Part shown: piece after piece, positions 1-10,700 of the stretch
Numbering within the stretch: the first letter of the stretch is position 1
Layout: every line of letters starts with the position of its first letter
Assembly (NCBI GenBank): GCA_032718865.1
Contig: JALUTQ010000005.1
Span: 806,001-870,000 of the forward strand
Direction of reading: 5' to 3'
From: Tilletia caries
Taxonomy: Eukaryota; Basidiomycota; Exobasidiomycetes; Tilletiales; Tilletiaceae
Length of the DNA stretch: 64,000 bases
Notes under the pieces: model-generated
What the model was told of the DNA's origin: nothing
Seen by the model: the letters and a program-made list of their open reading frames with translations, nothing else
The model's database searches: none
Program-made: the position numbers and the translations under genes

Positions 1-1953
1 CTCAGCAGCCTGGGTGTCCGTCGACGAGCTCATCCGGCGCAAGTTAATGTTGGGCCGGGCCAACGTCAGCGATTTGCCATTAGTTTCAGAACCGTTCTGC
101 TCCTGTGTTGATTCTTCTTCCTCGGGTAGACCGAGGAGAGCGCGGGCATAGTTTTGGAGATCAAGAGTGTTTTTGTCGCTTTTGGCTTTGTCACTCGAAA
201 GTGTGCGGCTGAGAGTCCCCTTGGTGGGTGTTAGTGGTTGTGGGTCTGGGGGTGTCTCTAGAGACGACGCATGTCCGGACGAGAGTGAGGAAGGTGGGCC
301 TTGAGGCTCGTGTTTAACCATACCTTCGTCCCGTCCCTTGATGACTGGGTTGCCCAGGTCCCAAAATGCAGGCTCGCCATGAGGAAGGGCGACATTGTTG
401 TATAGTCGGATCGGAATATTGAATAGTTTGCTTTTGGGTGCGCTGGGACCGCTCAGCGCGGGTGAGACGGAAGAGTCTGGGGAGCGGTTTACACCGATAG
501 TCAAGGTGTAGGTGAACTGGATTGACCGGCCGAGGAATGTCGGTGGGAGATCGAGGGGGAGCGGGAGGCGGAAGGAGTCTGTAAGGGGAAGAGAACTGCC
601 ATCAGCATTAAGAAAAAGGCAGAACGGAGGGGGATTTGATTGGGGACTTCCGAGCCTATACTCACAAGTCTTGCTTTCTCCTGGAGCAAGCACGTGATCG
701 ACAAAGAGGATACTAGGCGGAGTGCTAAGCGTAGGAATGTTGCGATTCATGAGCGTCCGTTCACGAGTGTCCTGCAATGTCGATCCGGTTCGCTTGTGAG
801 ACACTCTTCTGCGCGAAAGCGAAGGACTCGTCGGGCCAATGATTGGAGACGAAGATCCCAAGCCATTTGCTGAGCCCAAGCCAGACGGAACTGCCAACGA
901 TGCCGAAGACGAATGTCTAGGTCCTCCTCGTGCGGCAGATCCGAGAGACGGAGAGCCCCATTCCTGGGCGATATTGGGACTGCCAAGACCAAAGGTGCTG
1001 AGGCTGGGTGAGACGGGGGCAGTAAGTGCATTTTTGAGGTAGGAGCCCCATCCGACGCGCTCCTCTATGTCGAGCTGTACGTCGTGACCAAGATCGCCTC
1101 CTCCGAAGACGCCGCCTGAGGAAGCGGCACTCGAATGGTCGGCAAGACGCTGTTTCAGGGCATTAAACTCGGCAGGCTTGATCATGCTCTCGTCCAGCTG
1201 GAAGGAACCTGAGAGCTGAGCAAATGACCAGAGAATATGCGCGCTGCCGGGCGTTTGAGCGAGTCGTCCTCTGAGCTCATTTGAGCTGAGGGAGGGACGA
1301 CCAGGGCTGATCTTGTCGTTCAAGGAGCTCGATGCCGTGGAGGCCGAAAGCGAGGTCACAGAACTGGAGGCCGCGGAGGAGGGAAAAAGAGGGGAAAAGA
1401 GGGGCCCACGTGTCGGTGTTGATGGCGCAATGAAGCTGGAAGAAGAGCTCATGGCGACGTCTGGTCTGGCAGGGGATGGGTTGGACAGGATGGGATCGTC
1501 GGGAAAGGCGAGGTGGAAGTCGTTCCGAATTGACATTTTGCGTGAATGCGGGTGCAAGTGTCCGATGGGTGTGCTCGGCTTGCGCCCCGGAAATGTGCCG
1601 GCCGATATCGAGGTGTCTGCTGCTCCTGCCAGTCCGAATTGGAACGAGGTCGATGCTGAGGACGTTTCCTGGACGTGGACGAATGAGCCGTTTCCAGCGA
1701 CGGAGGCCGTTTCTGTCGCTGCATCGCTCTCGGACGGCGCAACTTCCGAGAGCTGGTCGTCGTCCTCCGACGCTGACACGCGGTGCAAGAAGGGTTGCTG
1801 CCGTCTGCGATCTGCAGAGGCTGAGGTCGATCCTGCTGCGTCGTGGGCTGTGTGTTGAGGGTGTGCGGTGTTGGTGAAGGTGATGAAGCACACGAAGTGC
1901 TCGCCCGCAAAGAAGGACGAGCTCGCTGGCCGCACCGACACTGTGACCGCCAT
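1..1953 (-). CDS. RGP1: Rgp1-like subunit of the Ric1-Rgp1 Rab exchange complex (3' end outside window)
   Basis: In yeast, Rgp1 with Ric1 forms the Golgi exchange factor for the Rab Ypt6 and supports endosome-to-Golgi retrograde traffic. The ATG at 1953 opens with MAVTVSVRPASSSFFAGEHF, the family's conserved N-terminal beta-strand. Further conserved stretches are HILWSFAQLSGSFQLDESMI near residue 250, then PTLSTPPSILFVDHVLAPGE, and after the intron PTFLGRSIQFTYTLTIGVNR. Exon 1 is 666..1953; the GT-AG intron is 579..665; exon 2 runs from 578 off the left edge, so the C-terminal part of the Rgp1 domain is missing here. Between the conserved blocks lie Ser/Pro-rich inserts. It is divergent from RFC1 across 388 bp. 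Upstream in-frame codons exist but no better ATG matches the family start. Confidence 0.9.
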   Translation of the reverse strand, partial: MAVTVSVRPASSSFFAGEHFVCFITFTNTAHPQHTAHDAAGSTSASADRRRQQPFLHRVSASEDDDQLSEVAPSESDAATETASVAGNGSFVHVQETSSASTSFQFGLAGAADTSISAGTFPGRKPSTPIGHLHPHSRKMSIRNDFHLAFPDDPILSNPSPARPDVAMSSSSSFIAPSTPTRGPLFSPLFPSSAASSSVTSLSASTASSSLNDKISPGRPSLSSNELRGRLAQTPGSAHILWSFAQLSGSFQLDESMIKPAEFNALKQRLADHSSAASSGGVFGGGDLGHDVQLDIEERVGWGSYLKNALTAPVSPSLSTFGLGSPNIAQEWGSPSLGSAARGGPRHSSSASLAVPSGLGSANGLGSSSPIIGPTSPSLSRRRVSHKRTGSTLQDTRERTLMNRNIPTLSTPPSILFVDHVLAPGESKTCEYRLGSPQSNPPPFCLFLNADGSSLPLTDSFRLPLPLDLPPTFLGRSIQFTYTLTIGVNRSPDSSVSPALSGPSAPKSKLFNIPIRLYNNVALPHGEPAFWDLGNPVIKGRDEGMVKHEPQGPPSSLSSGHASSLETPPDPQPLTPTKGTLSRTLSSDKAKSDKNTLDLQNYARALLGLPEEEESTQEQNGSETNGKSLTLARPNINLRRMSSSTDTQAAE

Positions 1954-2341
1954 GCCGTCTGCCTCTTCTTCCGTGACCCTGCCTGCCTATTCGCTTCCGC
2001 TGTTGCTGTCGCTGTCGCTGTCGCTGCCGCTGTCGATGCTGGAGCGCGAGGTGTGCCTGTATGCGCATACATAAGTGAGTACATGCTGCTGCCAGCTGCA
2101 CGGTGCTGCCATACTGTCCGCGAGTCGACAAGCATCCGACAGAACGCGTCTCGTTCTTCCTGAGCGCGTCGCGAACGGCTCACAAGAAGCGCGTCAGCAA
2201 ATGAAAGTGAGTGAGAGGCAGATGAGCGAGAGAGAGCAACACCTCACTCACTGGTCCGACCTTCCTCTTGCTATCGCAGCCCGACCCCCACCCTCTCGCC
2301 CACCTCTCTCCGCGCGAGGAGCCCCAACAGCGCAGCCCAGA
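1954..2341. promoter_or_regulatory. Shared divergent intergenic region RGP1/RFC1
   Basis: This 388-bp stretch separates the two divergent start codons and must hold both promoters. It contains an imperfect hexanucleotide tract (CTGTCG repeated about four to five times) near 2004-2036. I see no convincing TATA box. Confidence 0.5.
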
Positions 2342-5300
2342 ATGCCGCCCAAAGGAAAGTCGACGGGCTCGACACCAACGACAGCAGCAGCAGCAAGCGC
2401 GGTACCACAGCGCAAATGGCCATTCCCTAATGCACGCCCGGGGCCCGCAAACCCGGGAGCCAAGCCGCTACCCGAGGGAAAGCCCAATTGTCTGAACGGA
2501 CTTACTTTCGTCTTCACTGGCGAGTTGGACACCATTGATCGCGATCAAGCACTCGAGCTTGTCCGTCGATACGGAGCGTGCGTATTGCCTTCAATTTCTG
2601 CTACGCTCGCTGTGAGCCATCATACTGACCGCATCTGTGCGCATACACCCGCTATTTCATAGTCGCGTCACGTCGGGACCTTCCTCCAAGACGTCGTACG
2701 TGGTCCTCGGCTCTGCACCAGGAGAGTCCAAGATCAAGATGATCGAGAAGCACAAGCTGCCTACGCTCAACGAAGATAGTCTGTTCGAGCTGATCCGGTC
2801 ACGCGGGTCGGCACCGCTTACTACGGACCAGAAGAAGAAGCTGAAGGATGAAGAGGCCAAGGTGAAGGAAGCAGCAAAGAAAATGGAGAAGGAAACCGCC
2901 AAATTCGAGTGAGTCTTGTCACAAGATGATTTCATCATGACTTTCGCGCACTCTCTGCTGATCTTGCTTCTGTACTTCTCAAGCCCTGGCGCACTCTGGA
3001 CTGTCAAGTACGCACCACGGCAAACCAAAGACATCGTCGCAAACAAGGCGCAGGTCGAAAAGCTTCAGAAGTGGCTCGGGTCATGGTGAGTGCTGCTGCC
3101 AATCACACCCTCGCTTTTCAATTGCTCGAAAGCTGATTCTCGGTACTACCCTCCAGGTCGGCCAACCTCAAATGCGGCTTCAAGAAGCCAGGAAAGGACG
3201 CCATGGGAACTTTCAGAGCAGTGCTGATCTCAGGCCCGCCCGGTATCGGAAAGACCACAACGGCGCATCTCGTCGCCAAGCTGGAGGGGTTCGACCCAAT
3301 TGAGCTCAACGCCAGTGATGCGCGCAGCAAGAAGCTGGTCGAGATGAGCTTGAAGGACACACTCGACAACGCAAATCTGGAAAGCTATCTGCAAGGAAAG
3401 GTGCGCAACAACTACTTACGGTGCATCTCTATCACATGCTCAAAGCTCAATCCAACTGCGTCTCTTGTTACAGCCCATGAATGAGTCTCAGACGGGAGGG
3501 GTCAAAATCACGGCCAGAACCTGCCTCATCATGGACGAAGTCGACGGAATGTCTGGGGGCGATCGTGGAGGAGTGGGCGCCATTAACGCACTTATCAAGA
3601 AGACCAAAGTGAGTTTCAAAGCTTCGCCACCTTCCCAACATTTCACTGACTGCAAATCTCTCAGATCCCAATCATTTGCATCTGCAACGACAGACGCAAC
3701 AAAAAGATGCAACCTTTTGAGCGCACTTGCTTCAGCATGCCATTCCGCAAGTGAGTTGGTCCGCTTGACTGCTGCGAGATTGTATGCCTTGCTGACTGAC
3801 GCTCTCTCACAGACCCGAGACCAAGATGATCCTATCGCGCATGATGACGATTGCTCATAGAGAAGGCATCAAGATCCCGGGAGAAGTCATGAACCAGCTC
3901 ATCGAAGCGGCAGAGGGCGACCTTCGCCTGGTGATCAACATGCTGTCAACGTGGAAGTTGTCGTCGACCTCCATGAGCTTTGACGAGGCCAAGGTGTTGT
4001 AAGTACTGACCGCAATGTCTTGTTGCTTCTGTCCTATCTCTGACAAGCACCCTTAATTATTTCCTTCAGCGGCGCTGCGAACGCCAAGCCTGGCATTCAT
4101 ACCCCCTTCACGCTCTACAGCGAGCTTGCCGGGCCGTACATGTTCTCCCAGACGAGCCGCAAGACGCTGAACGACAAGGCAGACTACTACTTCCAAGACT
4201 TCTCGCTGATGCCGCTCATGGTGGCGGAGAACTACGTGAAGCAGAAGCCTGTCCTTGCGAACAAGGAGACTTCGCAACGATTGAGGGACTATGAGACGAT
4301 GCGGCTGACTGCCAAGGCTGCGTTGAGCATTTCGGACGGGGACGTTCTTGATGGCATGATTCGTGGGTGCGTGAGATCTGCTCTGATGTGTCAGCTTTCG
4401 TTCTTCTGATCCCTGACTATCTGCGACGCTTCTTTGTGATTTATAGCGGCGATCAACACTGGTCGCTCATGCCACATCATGCGATTGCATCCTGTGTGCG
4501 GCCACTCTCGTTCATGTACGGACAGCTGAGCACTCACTTCCCAAGTTTCCCATCGTGAGTAGAACGAGCTCTCTCAGACTCCTGCAAGGCTTCCGAGATC
4601 ATCCATTGACGCAGATACGTTTGACTTCCCTTACAGCTGGCTGGGTCAGAATTCAAAGGGGACCCGGTTGCGGCGCAACGTGATTGATCTGCAGGCACGA
4701 ATGCGACTCGCCACGCTCGGCGGCTGTAGTACGAAGCAGGAATTGCGCCAGGACTATCAGCCTGTGTTATGGCAGCGCTTGTCCAAGCCGATGGTCGACA
4801 ACCAGAGTGTGAGTTCATTCCTGCCTTCCAAAGTTCGACGGACTCTATGTTGACAAACCTATTCTTTCCCGGCATTCTGCAGGACGGCATCGACGAGGTA
4901 ATCGAGATGATGGACAATTACTACCTGGGGATCGAGGATCGCGATGCGGTGTTGGAGCTTGGCGTGGGACACCACGATTCTGAGGCCATCCTGAAGCAGA
5001 TCCCTTCCGCTACCAAAGCTGCCTTTACAAGAAAGTGAGTTCGTCTGCGCTCCTGGTTGCTGAAATTGGTGTGGACCATACTGACACGCTTTTCGATATT
5101 CTCTGCGTAGGTACAATGCATGCTCACAGTGAGTAATGGGATCTCACTTTGTTCGTTCTTTGCCTCGCTGACCAGTACAATTCCTGTCCACCAGTCCCAT
5201 GGCATTCGTCAAAATGTTCGATGTCTCAAAGGCCAAGCCGCTCAAGGGAGCGGAGGCGCCCGATGTCGAAGAGGCCTTCGAAGTGAGTACTGTAGCTGTA

Positions 5301-5662
5301 GCATGCGTTCCGATTTGACATCGATGCTCTGACTGATTTGCCGTCTACAGGAGGAGCTCTCGGAAGTGGAGGAAGTCGATGAGGCTGGCGATGATGACAG
5401 CGACATTGAGATTGACTTGTCGAAGGTGCGTACCAAGATCGTCGTTATCCATTCACACGTTTCCGATCCCTTAGCTGATCACTCAACTTCACATCTACCC
5501 TTTCGCGTCGCAGAGCAAGGGCATCAAGGTGAGTCATAACTTTGGCTTCCTGTTCTTCTGATTGGCCAAAGTAACGCTGACTTACTGTGTCTACGCTTCT
5601 CTTTACAGAAGGCGAAGGCAAAGCCTGTCAAGGGGAAGGGAAAGGCCAAAGCGAAGAAATAG
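2342..5662 (+). CDS. RFC1: Replication factor C large subunit (clamp loader)
   Basis: This is the large ATPase subunit of the RFC complex, which loads PCNA on primer-template DNA. Sixteen exons: 2342..2577, 2663..2908, 2984..3085, 3157..3400, 3474..3608, 3665..3750, 3813..3998, 4070..4366, 4447..4554, 4638..4809, 4883..5034, 5111..5128, 5195..5282, 5351..5425, 5514..5528 and 5609..5662; the sum is 2,214 nt, or 737 residues. An N-terminal BRCT domain (about 49-125, with [15 protein letters not shown]) is followed by [12 protein letters not shown], Walker [10 protein letters not shown] at 221-229, Walker B LIMDEVDG at 294-301 (the DEVD form typical of RFC1) and the sensor-like [11 protein letters not shown]. 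The C-terminus has an acidic patch, then a Lys/Ala-rich tail. It is shorter than yeast Rfc1 (861 residues), mostly at the N-terminus. Two internal exons are tiny (18 and 15 nt). Confidence 0.95.
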
Positions 5663-5853
5663 ATGCATACTCAGCAGTAAAACAAGGCCCAGAATCAAAA
5701 GCTCGCGCATGCACAGCTGATTTTATCTTGCAATCATCAACGTCGATTCTACCGATCAGACTGCTCTTGAGAGCGTCTCCTGAGCTTGTCCCTAAGATTG
5801 ACTGGCCGCTGCGGGCTACGCGTTTGGCCAATGTACGATTTGACACTTGAATT

Positions 5854-7203
5854 TCAGATTCCTGCCGCGCCTGATAGGAGCTGCTCCCGGATAGCGTCGA
5901 CAATGGCATCCTCTACGATAGAGCCTGCGCTGAAGGCGTTGACCGCAGCGCCATACGCGTCCTTGCTTCCGCTTACCTTTGTGGGAAGGTCTAGGTCGTC
6001 GATCTCCATCTCGTCCGTCTTTGCCAGTCCTCCTCTTCTGCCGATGGGTAACGGAACGAGCTCCACACTGAGCCGATAGGCATGCGCGATGGTGGTGTCC
6101 GAGATCGGAAGGAAGTTCCGGTTGAGAAGCTGAAGGATCGAGAGAATCCTGGTGATGGTGTGCAAGGAGTCGGAAGAGATTGGCTGGGTGCGAAAGTGGG
6201 ATCAGAGGAAAGGAAGGTCAGGAAGCCTGTGAGTGATGAACGTGGCAGGCTTCAGCAGACTCACATCGTTCTGATCACTGTAGACGCCTTGCGCATCGAT
6301 GTCTCTGCCCACGCCGACGCCTCCGAGCCCACTCGCCTCGGACAGAAAGCGAGCTGCTTCCGAGGCTGCGGCGGCTGCGGACGGTTCCTGCTTCGTGCCC
6401 TCATTCCGGCCTTGGATCGAGTCCGCCGAGCCCGAACTCCGCTTTGCGACCCAGACCAGCCCATTCAAACCGAGGGTGAGCTCGATGTCGGTGCCCTCCA
6501 CGGTGATAAAGTGTGACTTGAGTCGTTGGATGAGCGAGCTCTGGACGCGTGCCAGCGCCCCGTTGCGCAGTTTGCCGTAGCGCAGACTCCGAGTATGGAG
6601 ACTGACGCCGCCGTCATTGAACACTTGCTGCACCTCCGCCACGAGGAGATCGCCTTCGCAGAAGAAGGCCCGCATCTGCATCTCGTCCGCCTCCAGTTTG
6701 CGCCGCTGGACTCCACCCGGCAGATTGACGGAGGAGAGGAGCAGGTTGGCGTCGAGTCGAGACCGAATGTCGCATTTCCACCGCCGGGCTCCCGGATGCA
6801 CGTCGGTTACGCGCGCCACGACGAGGTCGCCAACTTCCGGTGCGTAGCGTGCGCGTGTAGGCCGGACGGAAACGAGTCGATTGGTTAGGTGGACCGTGCC
6901 GCAGAGCGAGGAGACGATAGCCGGTGTTGTTGCGGAGGAGCCACCTGCGCGGACTTGGTCCAGAAAGGCGCCGTGGCCGCGCATGAACGAGGAGCTCGAG
7001 GCGAGCGGCTGGCCCGTCGTTGCGATGCGTTGCCTGGTGCCAGAGAAGGAATTGCCCCCTTGCTCGTCCGTGTAGGCAAACTGTTCCTCCTCCTCCTCGT
7101 ACTCGTCCAACCTCTCCTCTGGACTGTACCGCGAGCTTGATAGGATCCCGCCTGTGCCTCCCCACGAGCGGGACGGGCCTGCGCTGATCGAAAATGTCGC
7201 CAT
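5854..7203 (-). CDS. RRP4: Exosome cap subunit Rrp4
   Basis: Rrp4 is an S1/KH subunit of the RNA exosome cap, acting in 3'-5' processing and decay of rRNA, snoRNA and mRNA in nucleus and cytoplasm. Exons 6265..7203 and 5854..6183 total 1,269 nt (422 residues). Visible blocks are the N-terminal strand with GTVHLTNRLVSV, the S1 region (PEVGDLVVARVTDVHPGARR, then LLLSSVNLPGGVQRRK, GVSLHTRSLRYGKLRNG), the KH-type segment ending in LGLNGLVWVAKR, and a C-terminal helix (TITRILSILQLLNRNF). The first ATG of the frame is at 7203. The protein is longer than yeast Rrp4 (359 residues) because of a Ser/Gly/Glu-rich N-terminus and an Ala/Ser-rich insert before the last exon. It is convergent with RFC1 (191 bp between stops). 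Confidence 0.95.
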
Positions 7204-7367
7204 TCTCAGCAATCGCAAAAAGGGAAGGGAGATGTCAGGCCGTCAATGTCCAATGAATGGTGTCAAATGACTGGATCGCTGGCGCGAGGTGTTGACTGAC
7301 GACTCCCCATTTTCTGTCCAGTGTCCCACAGAAAAAATAAATTGATAGCGAATCGCAGCAAAAAGTG

Positions 7368-7450
7368 CGCGTCCGACAGGGGTCGAACCTGCGACCCGTT
7401 CCATTGCGATAAATCGGAAAGAACAACTCTGGCCACTGAGCTACGAACGC
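7368..7450 (-). tRNA. tRNA with a short intron, best read as tRNA-Arg(CCG)
   Basis: On the minus strand a full cloverleaf folds: acceptor GCGTTCG pairs with CGGACGC over seven pairs (one G-U), D arm GCTC/GAGT, T arm GCAGG-TTCGACC-CCTGT, discriminator G at 7368, followed by a T run that fits a Pol III terminator. The anticodon stem GTTCT/GGAAC leaves a 17-nt loop, read as a 7-nt loop plus a 10-nt intron after position 37 (about 7404-7413), giving anticodon CCG at 7415-7417 and a standard 5-nt variable loop. An alternative pairing shifted by one base gives anticodon TCC (Gly) with a 12-nt intron and a shorter variable loop; I think it less likely. Confidence 0.8.
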
Positions 7451-7758
7451 CTTGATAACAAATTTGTCCTTGAATAGAATATAATCCATAGCAATTGTTT
7501 GACTGAAGTCACTGAACCACTGACAGTCTGATGCAGACCCTACAACTGCCTGTATCGTCCTTGATGATTCTTGATGCTATACTGTTACTGGTCGCAAGTC
7601 GCAACAGACGAAGCAGCGTGACTCAAGCTTTGCTCATCCTTGCATCTATCAAAATACATGATGAATTCCCTTTGCTTCCACGTGTCCCAAGTTCAGATGA
7701 CGGCGTATGTTTCTGCGTTGGCTATGCTACTCCATTATAACGACATTGGTTGGTTCTC
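7451..7758. other. Intergenic between the tRNA and the SEC7 stop
   Basis: 308 bp without a recognisable gene. A SEC7 C-terminus would be expected to continue here on the minus strand, but no Sec7-like coding is visible in any frame. Confidence 0.5.
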
Positions 7759-10700
7759 CTACGCTGTCAGGAGCGGCAGCGAGTTCGAAGGCGTGATGGT
7801 CTCGACCTCAGGCACGGGTGGTGGCAAGTACTCAAAGAGATGAGTCAAGAGCGTGACCGACTCCAGGGCGAGCTTTTGGTGTGGGCCTTTCGCGAATTCG
7901 GTCAGGGTGACGGTCAAGTCGGCGAAGGAGCTGTGTTGGACGATGGCGCTGAGGTGGTGGGCGTGGATTTGTCGGAGCAGATCGAAGGCTAGGGTAGCGA
8001 CGCGTTCTGTAAATATCAATCAGAGTAGTTAGTGGACCAGAGAGGAAAGGAAGCCAGGTTCAGCGCCGTGTTGGAGCGGAAAGAGGCCACGGAAGCCTGA
8101 GGACTGAGGACTCACCCGACAGAGATCTGGCAGCAGCTCCGAGCACGCTGAGTATCGCCCGCCATGCCGAGCGGAAGTTCTGCACACGACTTTGAGTCAT
8201 CTGCGTCAGACATTGCAGAACCTGTAAAAGCATCGCAAGGGAAGTCACGTCAGAAAGTTGCAGAGCCAAACAAGGGACTAATCCCCAAACTCACCATTTC
8301 CTGCGCATCCAAGTCCTTGTTGGCCCGCATCGTGACCTCATACGGCCGCAAGAACTCGCGCTGGAACGCATAACCCGGCAACTCCCGCAGCTCCAGGAAG
8401 CGCATCGCCAGCTGTCTCAGACTGTCCAACCCGAACGCACTGACCGTCGCGTGGTGATGACAGCACACCTGGTTGAAGTGCTCGCCCAGGATGACCCAGA
8501 TATGGGACCACTCCATCCGGATCCGGCCCATGTTGTAATAACTGATCTCGACCAGCTTCTGGAGCGAGAACAGCCGCGGATGCTCCGTCATCCCGGACGA
8601 TTGGATCTCCTCCCACGAGACATCCGAGAGCGCTTGGACAAAGTCGACAATGGCCGTTCCGCTCAGCGCCGGAGTGGACGAGAACACCATGTCCGCAGCC
8701 ACAGTGACTTCGGATGAGGCGCCCGCCTGGACGACTTCGTCATCAGGAAGCACCTGTCGAGCCTTGGAACTTGGAGTTGGTCTGCGAGCCACGGCAGTCT
8801 TCCGACGTCCCAACTCCGGCAACTGTCGCTCGTCAACGCCGTTCCCGATAAGCTGGAATCGTTCCAATTGACTGACGCAAGTCAACACCTCGCGCCAGCT
8901 GCCCTTGAGGTAGTTCCCCTCCGTCTGCGCCACACCCAGCAGCGTCTTGATCGCCTCGATGTTCTTGTTCTTCATCTCCCCCAAATTGTTCAAAAAGGTG
9001 AACTTCGCCAACGTGGTCACGAACGCGTTCCGCTCCAGCTCAAGACCGAACATGCACACAATCTTGATGGAATCCCGGAATCCCTCCAGGCACCGCTCTA
9101 CCGTGTCCGCATCGTCGCTGTCTTGAAGCGGTGCACTGATCCCGGTCAGGAACGACATCCATGCGACTTCAAACATGGGGCGGACGTGCTCGAAGTGCGA
9201 GGCGAGGAAGAATTGCTCCGCTGCAGCACGTTCCTGCGGGTGAATTCTGCGCTGCGCTCGGACCATCGTTCGGAATAAAGCTTCGGTCTTGGTGGCCATG
9301 CCCTCTGTCTGAAGTGTGTAGGCCTCCTTCTGCAAGTCCCGTCCGACGGACGCGATCGCGCTGGCAAGACCCGAGCCAGACTGCGCCGACGCCGACGGCA
9401 GCGCTACTTCGTCCTTCATCTTGATCTCGTTGTTGACTATCTCGTCGTAGACGGTCTTGACGTACTCCTCCGGCAGGCTCTTTCCATCGTCGATACCTGC
9501 ATTGTTCTTCAGGAAATCTTGTAAGCTCATTCGATTCTTGATCTGAGGGTTGTGCGCATCCGTGTTGAGCATGATGACCGAGTAAGCAAAAACGTAAGCC
9601 GCATCTAAGGACGCGATAAGTACGGGTCAGAAACTGCGAAAGGAACCTCACGCCTGAAGCCCCACGCTCCTGTAGCTCACCTGCATTAGCAAATGCACCA
9701 GGATTGCCAGCGATATACCGCTCTGCAAACTTCAGCATGAACCGATCGATCTTCTGCGATTCTCCAGGAAGTCGGAACGCCTGCAAGAACCTCCTCAACG
9801 CATCCACAAAGCTGAGCCGATCGAACGACATCAGATCGACGAACGCATGCATGATGGCAATATTCTCCGGTTCGCCCTCGCCCAAGTATTCTCCGATCTG
9901 CGCCTTGTTCAGACCGTCGGCATAGAGCAAGAAGCGCGCGAGCTCCCTCGGTTGACGCGAGCGGATGAAGCCATGTTTGAGAAGGAACTCAATCCCTCGT
10001 TTGGGCTTGAAGTTGAAGGTCCGGATGCCCTCGATTAGCGTCGTCTTTCGTTGCTTGGCGCTCTCGAACCGGGATGGGTCGTCCCGCGATTGAAGGTCCG
10101 GCGTCTGTGTCCTGCTCAAATCGGGTGTGTTCGCAACACTGGGGCCCTCCGTGCTTTGCTCCATCATGGCCGGTTCTGTGCTACCCGCACCAGATTCCGA
10201 CACCCGATTGTCGTAACTCGCCCGCGGCGAGGGCGCTTCGAGGCTATTGTCACCGGGAAGAGAGCCCTTGTTCGCCCATGTGAGCAAGGACCGAAGCGCT
10301 GCACACAGACAGAGAAGGCTCTGCTGCTTGATCCTGATCTCGACAGGTTGGTGACTCAGGCTCGCCAAGACGGAATCAAAGCCAGGCCCATCGAGAGAGC
10401 CCGATGCGGGCAGGCTCAGTGTCGAGCTGGAAGCGATGGATCTGCGAGGAAGTTGACCGTTGTCCCCTCTCCCAGAGGTAGCACTGGGCGTAGAAGCGTC
10501 TGTGGCATTGCCGAGATTCACAGGACTGGAGGCAATCTTGCTGATCACGGTCATGAAGCGCTCGTAGATGTTCTCGAGTGCCATCCGGTCGCAGTCGTAG
10601 TTGAGGTATATCTCCACCAGTGCTTGAGGGTCGCGAGTCAATCTGATCAAGATGCCGAGCAGGACTGATTTCTGGTGGGCTGTACTGTTCTGCATCTCAA

